Part shown: positions 45,536 through 55,058 of the stretch, piece after piece | How positions within the stretch are numbered: the first letter of the stretch is position 1 | Layout of the letters: every line of letters begins with the position of its first letter | NCBI RefSeq assembly: GCF_004368785.1 | Contig: NZ_SODM01000001.1 | Location: forward strand, 1,550,001 to 1,614,000 | From: Flavobacterium sp. 270 | GTDB taxonomy: Bacteria; Bacteroidota; Bacteroidia; Flavobacteriales; Flavobacteriaceae | DNA length: 64,000 nt | Direction of reading: 5' to 3' | Translations under genes and position numbers: made by a program | The notes under the pieces: generated by a model | Databases searched by the model: none | What the model saw: only the letters and a program-made list of their open reading frames with translations | Told to the model about the DNA's origin: nothing

Positions 45536-47827
45536 TCTATCAATTCTAACCAAAATAATATAGGATTAACTAAAAGCGAAAATTGTATAAAAATCATATA
45601 TAAAAATGATACCCAAGAAGTTAAAATTGAAAACGAATTGTATGAAGAAGTTGGTGTAGCATCCCAATGCAAAAATTTAATTTTTGAAAATAATTCTAAA
45701 AATAGTATTGAAACTTGGTTTGCAGTTTTTTTATTAAAACTTCACGAAGAATTGAACGATGATTTTACTATATATTTTGAAGGTTCAGATAAAAATGTTA
45801 TTTTAATAAAAAATATAATCGAAGAGTTCAATTATGACTATAAAAGAAACTTCTCTTTTAGAACGAAAGATCAGCTTGAGGATATTAAAAGAATAATAAA
45901 ATTACTTGAAAAAAATGAAAGTGAATTAATTCAAAATACGATTCGAAATTATGATCTTACTTCTTTTTCCAATATACTTGAAAATAACGAAGTACCAATT
46001 GTGGTTATAGCTACAATGAGTGCGGGTAAATCCACCTTATTAAATACATTTATTGGACAAAATTTAATGCCCTCAAAAAATGAGGCCTGTACTGCAACCA
46101 TTTGCGAGGTTAAAAAGAGTGAATTCGATATTATCACAGGAGAGGTGATAGATGAAAACAATGAAATTATACAAAAAAAAGGAGAAATAAATTCTCAAAT
46201 AATTTCTGAATTTAATGACAAAGGTAACAATCGGTATTTGAAAATAAAGATTGAGAGCCCCATTGAGAATATTAATGTGGAGGGCATGAGTGTGGTTTTG
46301 ATTGACACTCCAGGCCCAAACAATTCTTCAAACCACAAACACAAGGAAATCACTTACGATTTAATTAAAAATAAAAATAAAAATGCCTTAATTCTTTATG
46401 TTTTAAATGCAACGAGTTTAGGAATACATGACGATAAAAATTTACTAAGTGAAATAAAAAATACTTTAGAAAATCAAGGCAAAAATGCATTGGATAGAAT
46501 CTTATTCGTTTTAAATAAGATCGATGGATTAGACCCTGAAAAAGAAAAAATAGAAGAAGTCTTAAATAACTGTAGAAAATACTTGGAAAGTAATGGAATA
46601 AAAAATGCAAAAATATTTCCTGTTTCTTCAAAATTTGCATATTTGGCTACAAGAGACTTTGAAAATTTAAGCCGATCAGAAAAAAGTGATTTAAGAAATT
46701 TTAGAGAAAAAATGCTTCCTGATCCTGCTGATGATTACATTGGGTGTAACACTATTAAGGACGCACCTATTCCTGAATATATTAAAGAAAAATTTTACAA
46801 CGATGCACTTAAAAGTGATAAGTTGGCTTCATTTCACTACTCTGGTTTTTCCTCACTAAAATATTATTTAGAACAACATATTAAATACAATCATAAATCT
46901 TATTTAATAAATCAATTATTAGAAATATTAACTCCTTTATTAGATCATGTAATTTCTATCAATAAAAGGGAATTAAAAAACTCTAATGCAGAAATAAATA
47001 AGCAATATGAAGAATTAATCCAATTTCAAGATTTTTTAGATAAGAAATATGATGATCAAAAAAAAAATCTTCATGAAGAAATTACAAATTTAAAATTTAA
47101 CGAAACTTTTTTTATCAAATTAAAGCTCCAAACTGATAAAGAATTTGACAAAATAAATATGTTGCTTAAATCGAATCAAATAAGAAAGGAAATTTTTTTG
47201 GATTTAAAAAACCAATCAGAAGATATATTTACGAACTTAAAAATTAGTTTAGAAACCTCAATAAAAGCAGATTGTGAAGATTCTATTAATGAGTCCTCAA
47301 AAAATATGAATGAAATTATCAGAAAAACTTTTTCAAAATTAATCCAAGAAGCTCCAATATCTGAAAATAATACTGATAATTTTATTAGTGAAATAAAATT
47401 ATTGATAAATCAAAGAAAGTATGAACAACAATCATCAGTATTAAAAGGATATAAAGATGAATCATCTATTTGGTTTAGATGGTTCGGATTTGGAACAGAG
47501 AAAAAAACTCCTATTTATGAGAATGTAGCATACATTAATGGTACAAAAGTATATAATGAAATTTTCTCACCTCTTCAAAACGAAATTCAAAACAAAATAA
47601 ATGAAGCAAAGTTATCATTGCGAAACAATGTTAAAAAAATTAAAGAAAACGGTTTTAGGACAATAATACTAATCGAAGAAAAACTTCAAGAAAAGAGGAA
47701 TCAATATGGCCAAAAACTCCAAGTAAAAGCAATGAGCGAGAAAAAAAGGAATGAAATTCAGCAACAACTGTTTGATTTAGAATTAAACAAAAAAATAATT
47801 TTAAATATTGAAACGAATAATGGTTAA
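45518..47827 (+). CDS. Dynamin-family GTPase
   Basis: 769 residues. The GTPase domain begins near 155: G1 ATMSAGKSTLLN (about 164-175), the switch threonine in NEACTATICEV, G3 DTPGPNNSS (about 262), G4 LNKIDGLD (about 332). Long amphipathic helices with coiled-coil character follow (about 470-769), with a hydrophobic-aromatic loop IWFRWFGFG near 650 that could touch a membrane. The first 150 residues hold an extra N-terminal domain. Bacterial dynamins act in membrane remodelling and in the Eleos antiphage system. Tight operon with the next three genes. Confidence 0.88.
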   Translation: MNINTDSINSNQNNIGLTKSENCIKIIYKNDTQEVKIENELYEEVGVASQCKNLIFENNSKNSIETWFAVFLLKLHEELNDDFTIYFEGSDKNVILIKNIIEEFNYDYKRNFSFRTKDQLEDIKRIIKLLEKNESELIQNTIRNYDLTSFSNILENNEVPIVVIATMSAGKSTLLNTFIGQNLMPSKNEACTATICEVKKSEFDIITGEVIDENNEIIQKKGEINSQIISEFNDKGNNRYLKIKIESPIENINVEGMSVVLIDTPGPNNSSNHKHKEITYDLIKNKNKNALILYVLNATSLGIHDDKNLLSEIKNTLENQGKNALDRILFVLNKIDGLDPEKEKIEEVLNNCRKYLESNGIKNAKIFPVSSKFAYLATRDFENLSRSEKSDLRNFREKMLPDPADDYIGCNTIKDAPIPEYIKEKFYNDALKSDKLASFHYSGFSSLKYYLEQHIKYNHKSYLINQLLEILTPLLDHVISINKRELKNSNAEINKQYEELIQFQDFLDKKYDDQKKNLHEEITNLKFNETFFIKLKLQTDKEFDKINMLLKSNQIRKEIFLDLKNQSEDIFTNLKISLETSIKADCEDSINESSKNMNEIIRKTFSKLIQEAPISENNTDNFISEIKLLINQRKYEQQSSVLKGYKDESSIWFRWFGFGTEKKTPIYENVAYINGTKVYNEIFSPLQNEIQNKINEAKLSLRNNVKKIKENGFRTIILIEEKLQEKRNQYGQKLQVKAMSEKKRNEIQQQLFDLELNKKIILNIETNNG

Positions 47828-48239
47828 TTATAAAGATTTTTCAAACTTCATAAATGAGGTAAATTTAAACAATGTATTTAACATAAAATCAGAATTGAGT
47901 AGACTTATCATGTTTCTTAATGGAGAAAAGAAACTTATAAATGAAGCAATTGATTATGCTACTGAGAATAGCGATTTTAAGTTTGAAGAGCATATTTATT
48001 TTCCATTAGAAATTGAACTTACAACTGTTGAGGATTATTATTCTTATGAAAAAGCTCTTCTTTTAGATAATTTTTCTGAGCAAAGACTCCATAAAGTAAT
48101 TGAATTATACCATCAGCTTTCGAAATCAAAAATCGCTGAAGAAACTAATACAGAAGCTACAGTAAATAAAAAGCAAATTGTCATGGTAACTATAGTGGTT
48201 GTTGTTTTAGCGGCGGTTGCATATAAATGTTTAAAATAA
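47820..48239 (+). CDS. Tail-anchored small protein of the dynamin operon
   Basis: About 139 residues from the ATG at 47820, which overlaps the GTPase stop by 8 bp; an in-frame TTG at 47808 is less likely. A soluble helical part (1-115) is followed by one C-terminal membrane helix (VMVTIVVVVLAAVAYKCL), so it is tail-anchored with the body in the cytoplasm. It could recruit the GTPase or the ATPase to the membrane. No family is recognised. Confidence 0.7.
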   Translation: MVNYKDFSNFINEVNLNNVFNIKSELSRLIMFLNGEKKLINEAIDYATENSDFKFEEHIYFPLEIELTTVEDYYSYEKALLLDNFSEQRLHKVIELYHQLSKSKIAEETNTEATVNKKQIVMVTIVVVVLAAVAYKCLK

Positions 48240-48240
48240 T

Positions 48241-51200
48241 ATGGAAAATATATCTACCACAATACCTGAAGAAATCTCCACTTATTTATCCAATTTACTA
48301 TCTAAAAGTTATTTAATAAAAAATGATTATCAGATTTTACCGAAAGACTCAAAAGCTAAAGAAATAAATCTTAACACCTCTATTCGGTTATTACATTTAA
48401 CCAAATTTGTTTATGAAAACGATATTAGCATTGTAGATAAGTTTGCCTCAGTATACTCTTCTTTACATTCATTAGAATCAACTATCATTATTAAATTAAT
48501 TTCAGATGGAAAAAAATGCGATCTATATTATGGAATTAAAAAAGACAGTGATGCAGCAAAAAGCCTAAAAGTATTGAAAGGTTCTATTGAAGGAAATTTC
48601 CCAGGTACAACTTTTAAAAATGATGAAACCTTAAAAACTCCAGAAATAGAAATTTTACGAAATAAACTATTCGAAGAAATTACCGAGATTTCAACAGTAT
48701 TAGGAGTGCCTTCATTAAAAAATAGTGAGGATGAGAATTTTATCCAAGGAATTGAAAATCTAGTAAAAGGAATGCACGGAAAACCATTTTCTGCACTTTT
48801 TATCGCCGATCCAATTAGCTCAAAAGAAAATGAAGTTGCCAAAGCTATTTTTGAAAATATCTACACCGAGCTTTCTAGCTTGAAAGAACAAACTTTTAAC
48901 ATCGGAGAAAATGAATCCGATGCTTTTACAGAAGGAATAACTGATACAATTGGTGAAACAATTGGTTCATCAATATCATATACAAAATCCAAAGGAACTA
49001 ATAATTCAAAAAACGAAACCGTAAATCCCCATATCCTAAAATCCATTTTGAATACATTGAAAGGATATAAATCTATTAATAATACTAGCGGAAGTTCTGA
49101 AACCGAATCTGAAACAACAAGTAAAAATAATTCTGAAAATAAGAGTACAAGTAAAAATAATTCTGCATCAAAAACTACTGGAAAATCCAGAAGCTTTCAA
49201 TTTACAAGAGAAAGCAAAACCATAAGCAATTTGTTAGAGAATTTAGATTTAAAATTTGAAAGACTTAACAAAGGAGAAAATATTGGTTTGTGGAATGTAG
49301 GGATTTATTTTCTATCAACTGAACCTCAAAACAGTGTTGTAGCTGCTAATATTTACAGTGGAATTATTAAAGGAGAAGATTCAAGAGTAGAGAAATCAGC
49401 TATCAAAACTTTTATAAAAAAAGAAGACGAAATCGACTTGGTTTCTAATTATTTAAAAAACTATGAACTCCCTTTTATCCAAATTAATAATTCTGACTAC
49501 GGAAATTCGTTAGGAACAATTGTAACAAGTGATGAACTAACCATACAGTTATGTCCTGCTCAAAAATCTATTATTGGATTGGATGTTATAGAAGTAGCTG
49601 CTTTTGGAAACAATTTAAAAAATTCTAACCTTGACTCTGCAATTAAAATTGGAAATTTATTTAATTATGAAAAAGAATACAAAGTCAATTTCAATTTAGA
49701 TATCGACAAACTAACAGGGCATCTATTTGTAACCGGAAGCACAGGTTCTGGAAAATCTAATCTAACCTATCAGATACTTGACGAATTATTAAAAAAGAAA
49801 ATCAAGTTTATGGTAATTGAGCCTGCAAAAGGCGAATATAAAGATGTTTTTGGGAATAGAAACGATGTCAATGTATTTAGCACTAATTCATATTATAGTC
49901 AGTTATTAAAAATAAATCCTTTTAGTTTTCCATCAGAAATTCATATTTATGAACATATAGATCGATTTATAGAAATCCTTAATGCATGTTGGTCTATGGA
50001 AGCAGCTATGCCTGCTTTTCTAAAAGAAGCTATTGAATTAGTCTATCAAAAAAAAGGCTGGGACTTAGATGCATCCAAAAATTTAATTAAAGAAAATAGC
50101 TTTCCCAATTTTAGCGATTTATTAGATGTCTTACCTAAATTAATTGAAGAAAGCAATTATGGTCAGGAAATTAAAAATAATTATACAGGAGCGTTAGTTA
50201 CTCGTATAAGAAGTATGACAAACGGTTTATTAAGACCTGTTTTTACTAATACTGAAATTACCTCTGAAAAATTATTTGATAAAAATACAATTATTGATTT
50301 GTCAAGAGTTGCTTCCTCAGAAACGAAATCGCTTCTAATGGGAATTATATTTATGAAATTGCAAGAGTATAGAATTGCCAAAAGATCAGGGAACAATAGT
50401 GCTTTAAAACATGTTACCATCATTGAAGAAGCACATAATCTATTAAAGAGAACCAATTCTGAACAATCTCAAGGAAGTTCAAATTTACAAGGAAAATCCG
50501 TTGAAATGATTTCGAACGCTATTGCCGAAATGAGAACTTTCGGGCAAGGTTTTATACTGGCAGATCAAGCTCCTGGCCTATTAGACCCTTCAGCTATTAG
50601 AAATACAAATACAAAAATATGTTTACGATTACCATCGCAAGAAGACCGTGAATTGGTTGGAAAAGCAATGAATTTAAATGAATTACAAATTAATGAATTA
50701 GCAAAATTAAAAACAGGCGTTGGAGCTGTTTATCAAAATGATTGGCAAGAAGCAATGTTATGTAAGTTTAGTCATTTTAAAGATACTGAACAGAAATTTG
50801 ACTACCAATCAACATCCGAAAATTTACAAAATGCTAAAATATTTATTTCAAAGCAACTTGTTTCTAAAAGATTAGGAAAAGAATTAGACATTGAAAAGTT
50901 AAGTTTACTTTCAAAAAATCCAATTTTCAAAGAAATTGTGTTTTACGTTAAACATAATTCTTTTACAGAAAATGAAATTGCTAAAAAACTATATGAATTG
51001 CTCGAAATAAAAATGATTTTAAAAATCATTAATTGCAATATTGATGTTGAAAAACAGGAAAAATGGCTTCAATTATTCACAAATGTACTAGAGAAAAAAT
51101 GGTTTAAATTTGACAGTATTGAGACTTTGGAAATTAAACACCTTGTACTAAAACACCTTGCAAATATAAATAGATCTGTTTACGAAAACATCTATGTTTT

Positions 51201-51246
51201 CAATTATAAAAAGTCAAAAATTGATATTCAAATAATAAACAAATAA
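48241..51246 (+). CDS. HerA/DUF87-type ATPase
   Basis: 1001 residues. The N-terminal half is not recognised and contains a Ser/Asn/Lys low-complexity stretch (about 280-320). The motor has Walker A VTGSTGSGKSN (about 497), the HerA-like VIEPAKGEYKDVF, Walker B VTIIEEAHNLL (about 723) and FILADQAPGLLDP, followed by KICLRLPSQEDRE. HerA motors move DNA in ring form and often partner with NurA, Sir2 or DUF4297 effectors; none of these is next to it. Here the partners are a dynamin GTPase and a tail-anchored protein. Confidence 0.87.
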   Translation: MENISTTIPEEISTYLSNLLSKSYLIKNDYQILPKDSKAKEINLNTSIRLLHLTKFVYENDISIVDKFASVYSSLHSLESTIIIKLISDGKKCDLYYGIKKDSDAAKSLKVLKGSIEGNFPGTTFKNDETLKTPEIEILRNKLFEEITEISTVLGVPSLKNSEDENFIQGIENLVKGMHGKPFSALFIADPISSKENEVAKAIFENIYTELSSLKEQTFNIGENESDAFTEGITDTIGETIGSSISYTKSKGTNNSKNETVNPHILKSILNTLKGYKSINNTSGSSETESETTSKNNSENKSTSKNNSASKTTGKSRSFQFTRESKTISNLLENLDLKFERLNKGENIGLWNVGIYFLSTEPQNSVVAANIYSGIIKGEDSRVEKSAIKTFIKKEDEIDLVSNYLKNYELPFIQINNSDYGNSLGTIVTSDELTIQLCPAQKSIIGLDVIEVAAFGNNLKNSNLDSAIKIGNLFNYEKEYKVNFNLDIDKLTGHLFVTGSTGSGKSNLTYQILDELLKKKIKFMVIEPAKGEYKDVFGNRNDVNVFSTNSYYSQLLKINPFSFPSEIHIYEHIDRFIEILNACWSMEAAMPAFLKEAIELVYQKKGWDLDASKNLIKENSFPNFSDLLDVLPKLIEESNYGQEIKNNYTGALVTRIRSMTNGLLRPVFTNTEITSEKLFDKNTIIDLSRVASSETKSLLMGIIFMKLQEYRIAKRSGNNSALKHVTIIEEAHNLLKRTNSEQSQGSSNLQGKSVEMISNAIAEMRTFGQGFILADQAPGLLDPSAIRNTNTKICLRLPSQEDRELVGKAMNLNELQINELAKLKTGVGAVYQNDWQEAMLCKFSHFKDTEQKFDYQSTSENLQNAKIFISKQLVSKRLGKELDIEKLSLLSKNPIFKEIVFYVKHNSFTENEIAKKLYELLEIKMILKIINCNIDVEKQEKWLQLFTNVLEKKWFKFDSIETLEIKHLVLKHLANINRSVYENIYVFNYKKSKIDIQIINK

Positions 51247-51250
51247 AATT

Positions 51251-51763
51251 ATGGCCATAGAACCGATAACAACATTAGCTACTGAAGTTGGGAAAGAGAC
51301 AATCAAAGAATCTGTAAAAGAAGTAACGAACGAAGTAGTTAAAGAAGGATTAACCGATACCGCAGAACTTGGATTAGGTGCTGAAGCAGTTGAGGCTACA
51401 GAATTATTAGAAGCAGAAACGGCTGCATTAAATGAAGCAAAAGTTGAAGTCTCTGCAGAATTTGCAGAAGTAAGGGAACAAATTCAAGCAATTGTTGATT
51501 TAATAAAAAGTTTTGAATTCGATTTTGAAAATTTTATTTCTGACCCAGAATATATGCTTTCTAAAATTGGAGATGCTAATGTATTTTTAAAAGATTTAAG
51601 TACAAGAATCACTGATGTTTTAGAATCCGATTATGTAAAAGATTTAATAGATACATTAGATAAAATTGATAAGGTTTTAAAACAAATACAATCCTCTGGA
51701 TCAATTGATCTTGATGATTTAGATGATAATGAAGGTTTAGATGGTTTTGGTGATGGTGAATAA
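51251..51763 (+). CDS. Small acidic helical protein of the dynamin operon
   Basis: 170 residues, very acidic. The N-terminus is an amphipathic Val/Glu/Lys/Thr repeat (KETIKESVKEVTNEVVKEGL) and the C-terminus is Asp/Gly-rich (DLDDLDDNEGLDG). No motif is recognised. It starts 5 bp after the HerA stop. It may be an assembly factor or a flexible inhibitor. Because it is in the same operon, it should be included when the system is defined. Confidence 0.65.
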   Translation: MAIEPITTLATEVGKETIKESVKEVTNEVVKEGLTDTAELGLGAEAVEATELLEAETAALNEAKVEVSAEFAEVREQIQAIVDLIKSFEFDFENFISDPEYMLSKIGDANVFLKDLSTRITDVLESDYVKDLIDTLDKIDKVLKQIQSSGSIDLDDLDDNEGLDGFGDGE

Positions 51764-51996
51764 AAATCATCAATTCAAATTTTAATTTAGGATATCATGC
51801 TTGAATTTACCCAAAAATTGAATTGTGAAACAGTAAAATACTCTATAATGTCGTACTAAATCAAATTAGTAATATCGATTATTTTAGCAATTTAACCTCT
51901 CAGCTCAAGTGAGGAAAGCACAAAAACAATATAAAACCAAAATTCAAAAAAATCTCAAGTTAAAAATAATAAACATATTAAAAATCAACAAATAGA
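51764..51996. other. Gene-free stretch after the dynamin operon
   Basis: About 230 bp, AT-rich. No frame and no clear terminator hairpin are seen. Confidence 0.4.
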
Positions 51997-52040
51997 ATTC
52001 ATAACCCTGAGGTCACCGGTTCAAATTTCGTGCTAGCTAA
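51997..52040 (+). other. Possible 3'-half remnant of a tRNA with CAT anticodon
   Basis: CATAACCCTGAGGTCACCGG and the following TTCAAAT loop read like the anticodon loop through T-arm of a tRNA-Met-like gene. The 3' T-stem is damaged (TTCGT where CCGGT is needed) and no 5' half is present. It may be the scar of another tRNA-targeting element. Confidence 0.45.
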
Positions 52041-52281
52041 TATAAAAACTAAGAAAACAGTTTTCACGATACTCAAAAAAGAAAAAAACATAAGATCCAT
52101 ATTGTTTGAAATTTTTACTTAAACATAGATAACTATGAATGCCGGTTATCTTATCAATGATACATTGGGAATTAATAAAAAAACTAACTTTCAGAATCAG
52201 GTCTATTTTTCGAAATTCTCCGCCTATTTCTCGATTTTTTTTCCTACATTTACAGAGGTTAATAGACCCAAGAATCTTAAG

Positions 52282-52300
52282 AGTGCCCTATTAGTGCCCT
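52282..52300 (+). repeat. Tandem AGTGCCCT repeats, probable integrase arm sites
   Basis: AGTGCCCT occurs at 52282-52289 and 52293-52300, with AGTGTCCC at 7891-7898 near the left end. Short direct repeats just inside both element ends are the usual place of integrase arm-binding sites. Confidence 0.45.
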
Positions 52301-52361
52301 TGTTTTTTTGACATAACATGATCCCCAGTGTTTGCTGGTGCTTACGATACAGGTGGCGGAG

Positions 52362-52374
52362 CCTCTTTCTCCGC
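52362..52374 (+). repeat. Right attachment-site core (attR), CCTCTTTCTCCGC
   Basis: Exact copy of the tRNA-Ser copy 1 3' end at 7755-7767, without the rest of the tRNA. The sequence after it resembles the downstream region of tRNA-Ser copy 2, so this is the chromosomal side of the junction. Confidence 0.72.
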
Positions 52375-52430
52375 TGAGAGCCTTAAAAACAACCTTTTCA
52401 AGTTATAAAAAAAGCCTAAAACAAGCAGTA

Positions 52431-52460
52431 AGTCCTGAAAATCAAACGATTTTCAGGACT
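52431..52460 (+). terminator. Terminator derived from a tRNA-Ser downstream region
   Basis: The arms AGTCCTGAAAATC and GATTTTCAGGACT enclose AAAC and are followed by TTTTCTTTT. It matches the terminator after tRNA-Ser copy 2 in position and shape. Confidence 0.82.
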
Positions 52461-52577
52461 TTTCTTTTATACAGCTGTACATGATGAATTTCTTATTTTA
52501 AAAAGTCTAATAAAGTAAAAAGTTTTTCAATATCTTACTTAAATGAATGATGTTGGTTTAAATATATATATATCAAC

Positions 52578-52643
52578 TCAGAACAAACAATGCGTAATTC
52601 AGAACATTTCTCGTATAGAAATTAGGTGAAACCACTATATTTG
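52578..52643 (+). promoter_or_regulatory. LytTR-type direct repeats and promoter of the kinase operon
   Basis: TCAGAACA at 52578-52585 and again at 52599-52606, 21 bp apart start to start. A -7 box TATATTTG is at 52636-52643. The same layout precedes the PLC gene at 55160. Confidence 0.72.
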
Positions 52644-52677
52644 AAATGTAAAAAATAATCTGCTTAACAGATTAAAT

Positions 52678-54408
52678 ATGAATTTTATCCAAACTCAATT
52701 AACGGTGAGAATTTATTTTAGCTTAGTTCTGATATTAATACAGTTTTTATCTTTTGGTCAAAATTCTTTTCAATCGTTGAAGCAGGATCTTGAACACAAA
52801 ATAGTTTATTCTGATTTCAGAAAAGCTTTAGAAATCATTAATAAAAACAGGGAACGCTATAATGACGCAGAAAAAAATGACCTGGATGTCATAAAGGTTA
52901 AAATTCTAACTGAATTTGGACTTTATGATGAAGCTTTTAAACTTTCTCAGCATCTTATAGCTAACTCTCAGATTACAGAAGAGCAAAAACTGAAAATTCA
53001 TGTTGAAAGGGCGCTTATATATGAAATTAATGAAGAGAATAAATCATGCTTATCAGAATTACAAAAAGCCGAAGCTCTACTTTTAAAACACCCGGAACTT
53101 AAAGTTAAGAATTATACCAATTTCCTTATTAGAAAATCTTCATATTATAGAGTAAATGGTTTTTCTAATAAAGCATATGAACTCGCTATTCAAGCAAAAA
53201 AGTATGCCGAATCTGTAGATGATAAAGTAAATATGCCAGTTGTAGAACTGATTTTAGGACTTGGTAATAGAAAAACAAATCCCGAAGCTGAATTACTGCA
53301 TTACCATCGTTCACTTTATTTATACAAGAAACTGAATCATTTTGAAGCGGTTATTTCAATGTATTGCAATTTCAGCCATTTTTATTTTTCCAGGGATAAT
53401 TATAAAATGGCTAATGTTTATGTGGATTCTGCTATCGCTATTTCATCAAAATCAAATGTTTTGGATTATAAGGCGGATGTTTTTCAGATGAAAAGCAATA
53501 TTTTGGAAAAACAGAACAAAGCAGATTCTGCATTGTATTATTATAAAATTGCTTCAGAATTATTCAGAAAATACAATGGTGAGCAAAGGGATCTTAAAGT
53601 TAAAGAACTTGAAATAGCCTATAATTTTGAGAAGCAAAAAACTGAAAAACAATTGCTTCAAAAAGATATTAAAACCACAAGATTTCTCAATGTCATACTT
53701 TTTATATTGATTATTATTTTAGCTTTTTTTACATGGCAGATTGCAAAAAACAAAAGAAAAATTGAAATCCAAAAACAAAAAATCGCTGAGAATAATATAA
53801 CACTAAAAAATAATGTGGAAGAGAAACAGTTCCTTGTTCAGGAATTGAATCACCGCGTTAAAAATAATCTGGCCGTTATTTTAAGCTTGATTGATTTTCA
53901 AAAAGATCAGGCAAAAAATGAAAATTACAAAAATAGGTTTGATGATTTGTATCAGCGTATTAAAACAATAAATATTGCACATGAGCTTTATTCTTACAAT
54001 GTTAATTATAATGACAATGCTTTAATTGAAGCCCCTGATTATATAAATAAAATACTCGAATACCATCAAAACAGTACATTAAGAACGTTCAATTATATAA
54101 ATGATATTGAACTAATTTATTTTAATGTTGATAAAGTTTTATCTCTTGGACTTCTTGTAAATGAATTGGTTACAAATTCTATAAAACATGCTGACTCAGG
54201 AACTAAGAACCTTGTTGTACATCTCGCGCTTAGAAAAACGGATAAAAATACAGTTGAATTAAATTATTCTGATAACGGTACCGTTTTTAATTTTGAAAAT
54301 AACAAAGATTCTTTAGGACTTTTTATTATTGAAGGGATGGTTAAACAATTAAAAGGCAGTTATACAAGAGAAAAAGCGAGTTATAATATACTATTTCCAA
54401 ATGAGTGA
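52678..54408 (+). CDS. TPR sensor histidine kinase (HisKA_2 type)
   Basis: 576 residues. A signal or anchor sequence (about 8-28, IYFSLVLILIQFLSFG) is followed by a periplasmic TPR-rich domain (about 35-320), a membrane helix (about 340-360, FLNVILFILIIILAFF), a coiled coil, and a HisKA_2 domain with the phospho-acceptor His in QELNHRVKNNLAVIL. HATPase motifs are N-box LVNELVTNSIKHA, G1 SDNGT and G2 LGLFIIEGMV. It overlaps the regulator gene by 8 bp. It should sense an outside cue and phosphorylate the LytTR regulator. Confidence 0.9.
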   Translation: MNFIQTQLTVRIYFSLVLILIQFLSFGQNSFQSLKQDLEHKIVYSDFRKALEIINKNRERYNDAEKNDLDVIKVKILTEFGLYDEAFKLSQHLIANSQITEEQKLKIHVERALIYEINEENKSCLSELQKAEALLLKHPELKVKNYTNFLIRKSSYYRVNGFSNKAYELAIQAKKYAESVDDKVNMPVVELILGLGNRKTNPEAELLHYHRSLYLYKKLNHFEAVISMYCNFSHFYFSRDNYKMANVYVDSAIAISSKSNVLDYKADVFQMKSNILEKQNKADSALYYYKIASELFRKYNGEQRDLKVKELEIAYNFEKQKTEKQLLQKDIKTTRFLNVILFILIIILAFFTWQIAKNKRKIEIQKQKIAENNITLKNNVEEKQFLVQELNHRVKNNLAVILSLIDFQKDQAKNENYKNRFDDLYQRIKTINIAHELYSYNVNYNDNALIEAPDYINKILEYHQNSTLRTFNYINDIELIYFNVDKVLSLGLLVNELVTNSIKHADSGTKNLVVHLALRKTDKNTVELNYSDNGTVFNFENNKDSLGLFIIEGMVKQLKGSYTREKASYNILFPNE

Positions 54409-55051
54409 ACATAATAGCAGAATATTAATTGTAGAAGACGAAGTTTTAATTGCATTCTCATTAAAAAAAATGCTGGATAAATTTTTCGTTTCCCAAATCG
54501 CGCATGACTTTGAAGAAGCAAAAATTCTCTTGTCTCATAAATTGTTTGATCTTGTTCTGATTGATATTTCCCTTTCCGGTGATAAAACGGGCCTTGACTT
54601 AGCAGACTTTATCAATACTACGATTTCCATTCCTTTTATTTTTACTACAGCATTGACAGATTCAGTTACTCTTGAAAAAATAACGAATCTCAGACCGTCA
54701 GCTTATCTCTCTAAACCAGTAGATAGTGTTAATCTGATTACTGCAATAAAACTTGCTTTGGCCAATGAGGACACTATTTTTAAAATTGAACTGGGAAAAC
54801 AGGTTTATTATTTTCAGTCGAAAGATTTTCTCTTTGCTGAAGCTGATCATGTTTATGTTGAGATACATTTGAGATCGGGTAAAAATCAGATTCTGAGAAC
54901 AACGATGACTTATCTTGAAGAAGTTTTTCCATCTAAATATTTTAAAAGAATTAACCGCAGTGTTGCTGTAAATCCGTATCATATTTCAAAAATTGTAAAC
55001 GACAAATTATATTTAGAAGATAGGGTTTTTAAAATCTCTAAAAAGTTTTGA
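54401..55051 (+). CDS. LytTR-family response regulator
   Basis: 216 residues. A receiver domain (about 1-120) has the acidic pair IVEDE, the phospho-acceptor Asp in LVLIDISLSG, the Thr in FIFTTALTD and the Lys in YLSKPVD. A LytTR DNA-binding domain (about 130-216) follows, with FLFAEADHVYVEIHL and FKRINRSVAVN. LytTR proteins bind direct repeats of about 9 bp with a 21-bp pitch, exactly the arrangement at 52578 and 55059. Confidence 0.92.
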   Translation: MSEHNSRILIVEDEVLIAFSLKKMLDKFFVSQIAHDFEEAKILLSHKLFDLVLIDISLSGDKTGLDLADFINTTISIPFIFTTALTDSVTLEKITNLRPSAYLSKPVDSVNLITAIKLALANEDTIFKIELGKQVYYFQSKDFLFAEADHVYVEIHLRSGKNQILRTTMTYLEEVFPSKYFKRINRSVAVNPYHISKIVNDKLYLEDRVFKISKKF

Positions 55052-55058
55052 TTGTGTT

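Noticed and set aside
32234..52361. CRISPR array or cas genes in the defence-like arm
   Set aside because: No regularly spaced direct repeats and no Cas-like protein were found in the window.
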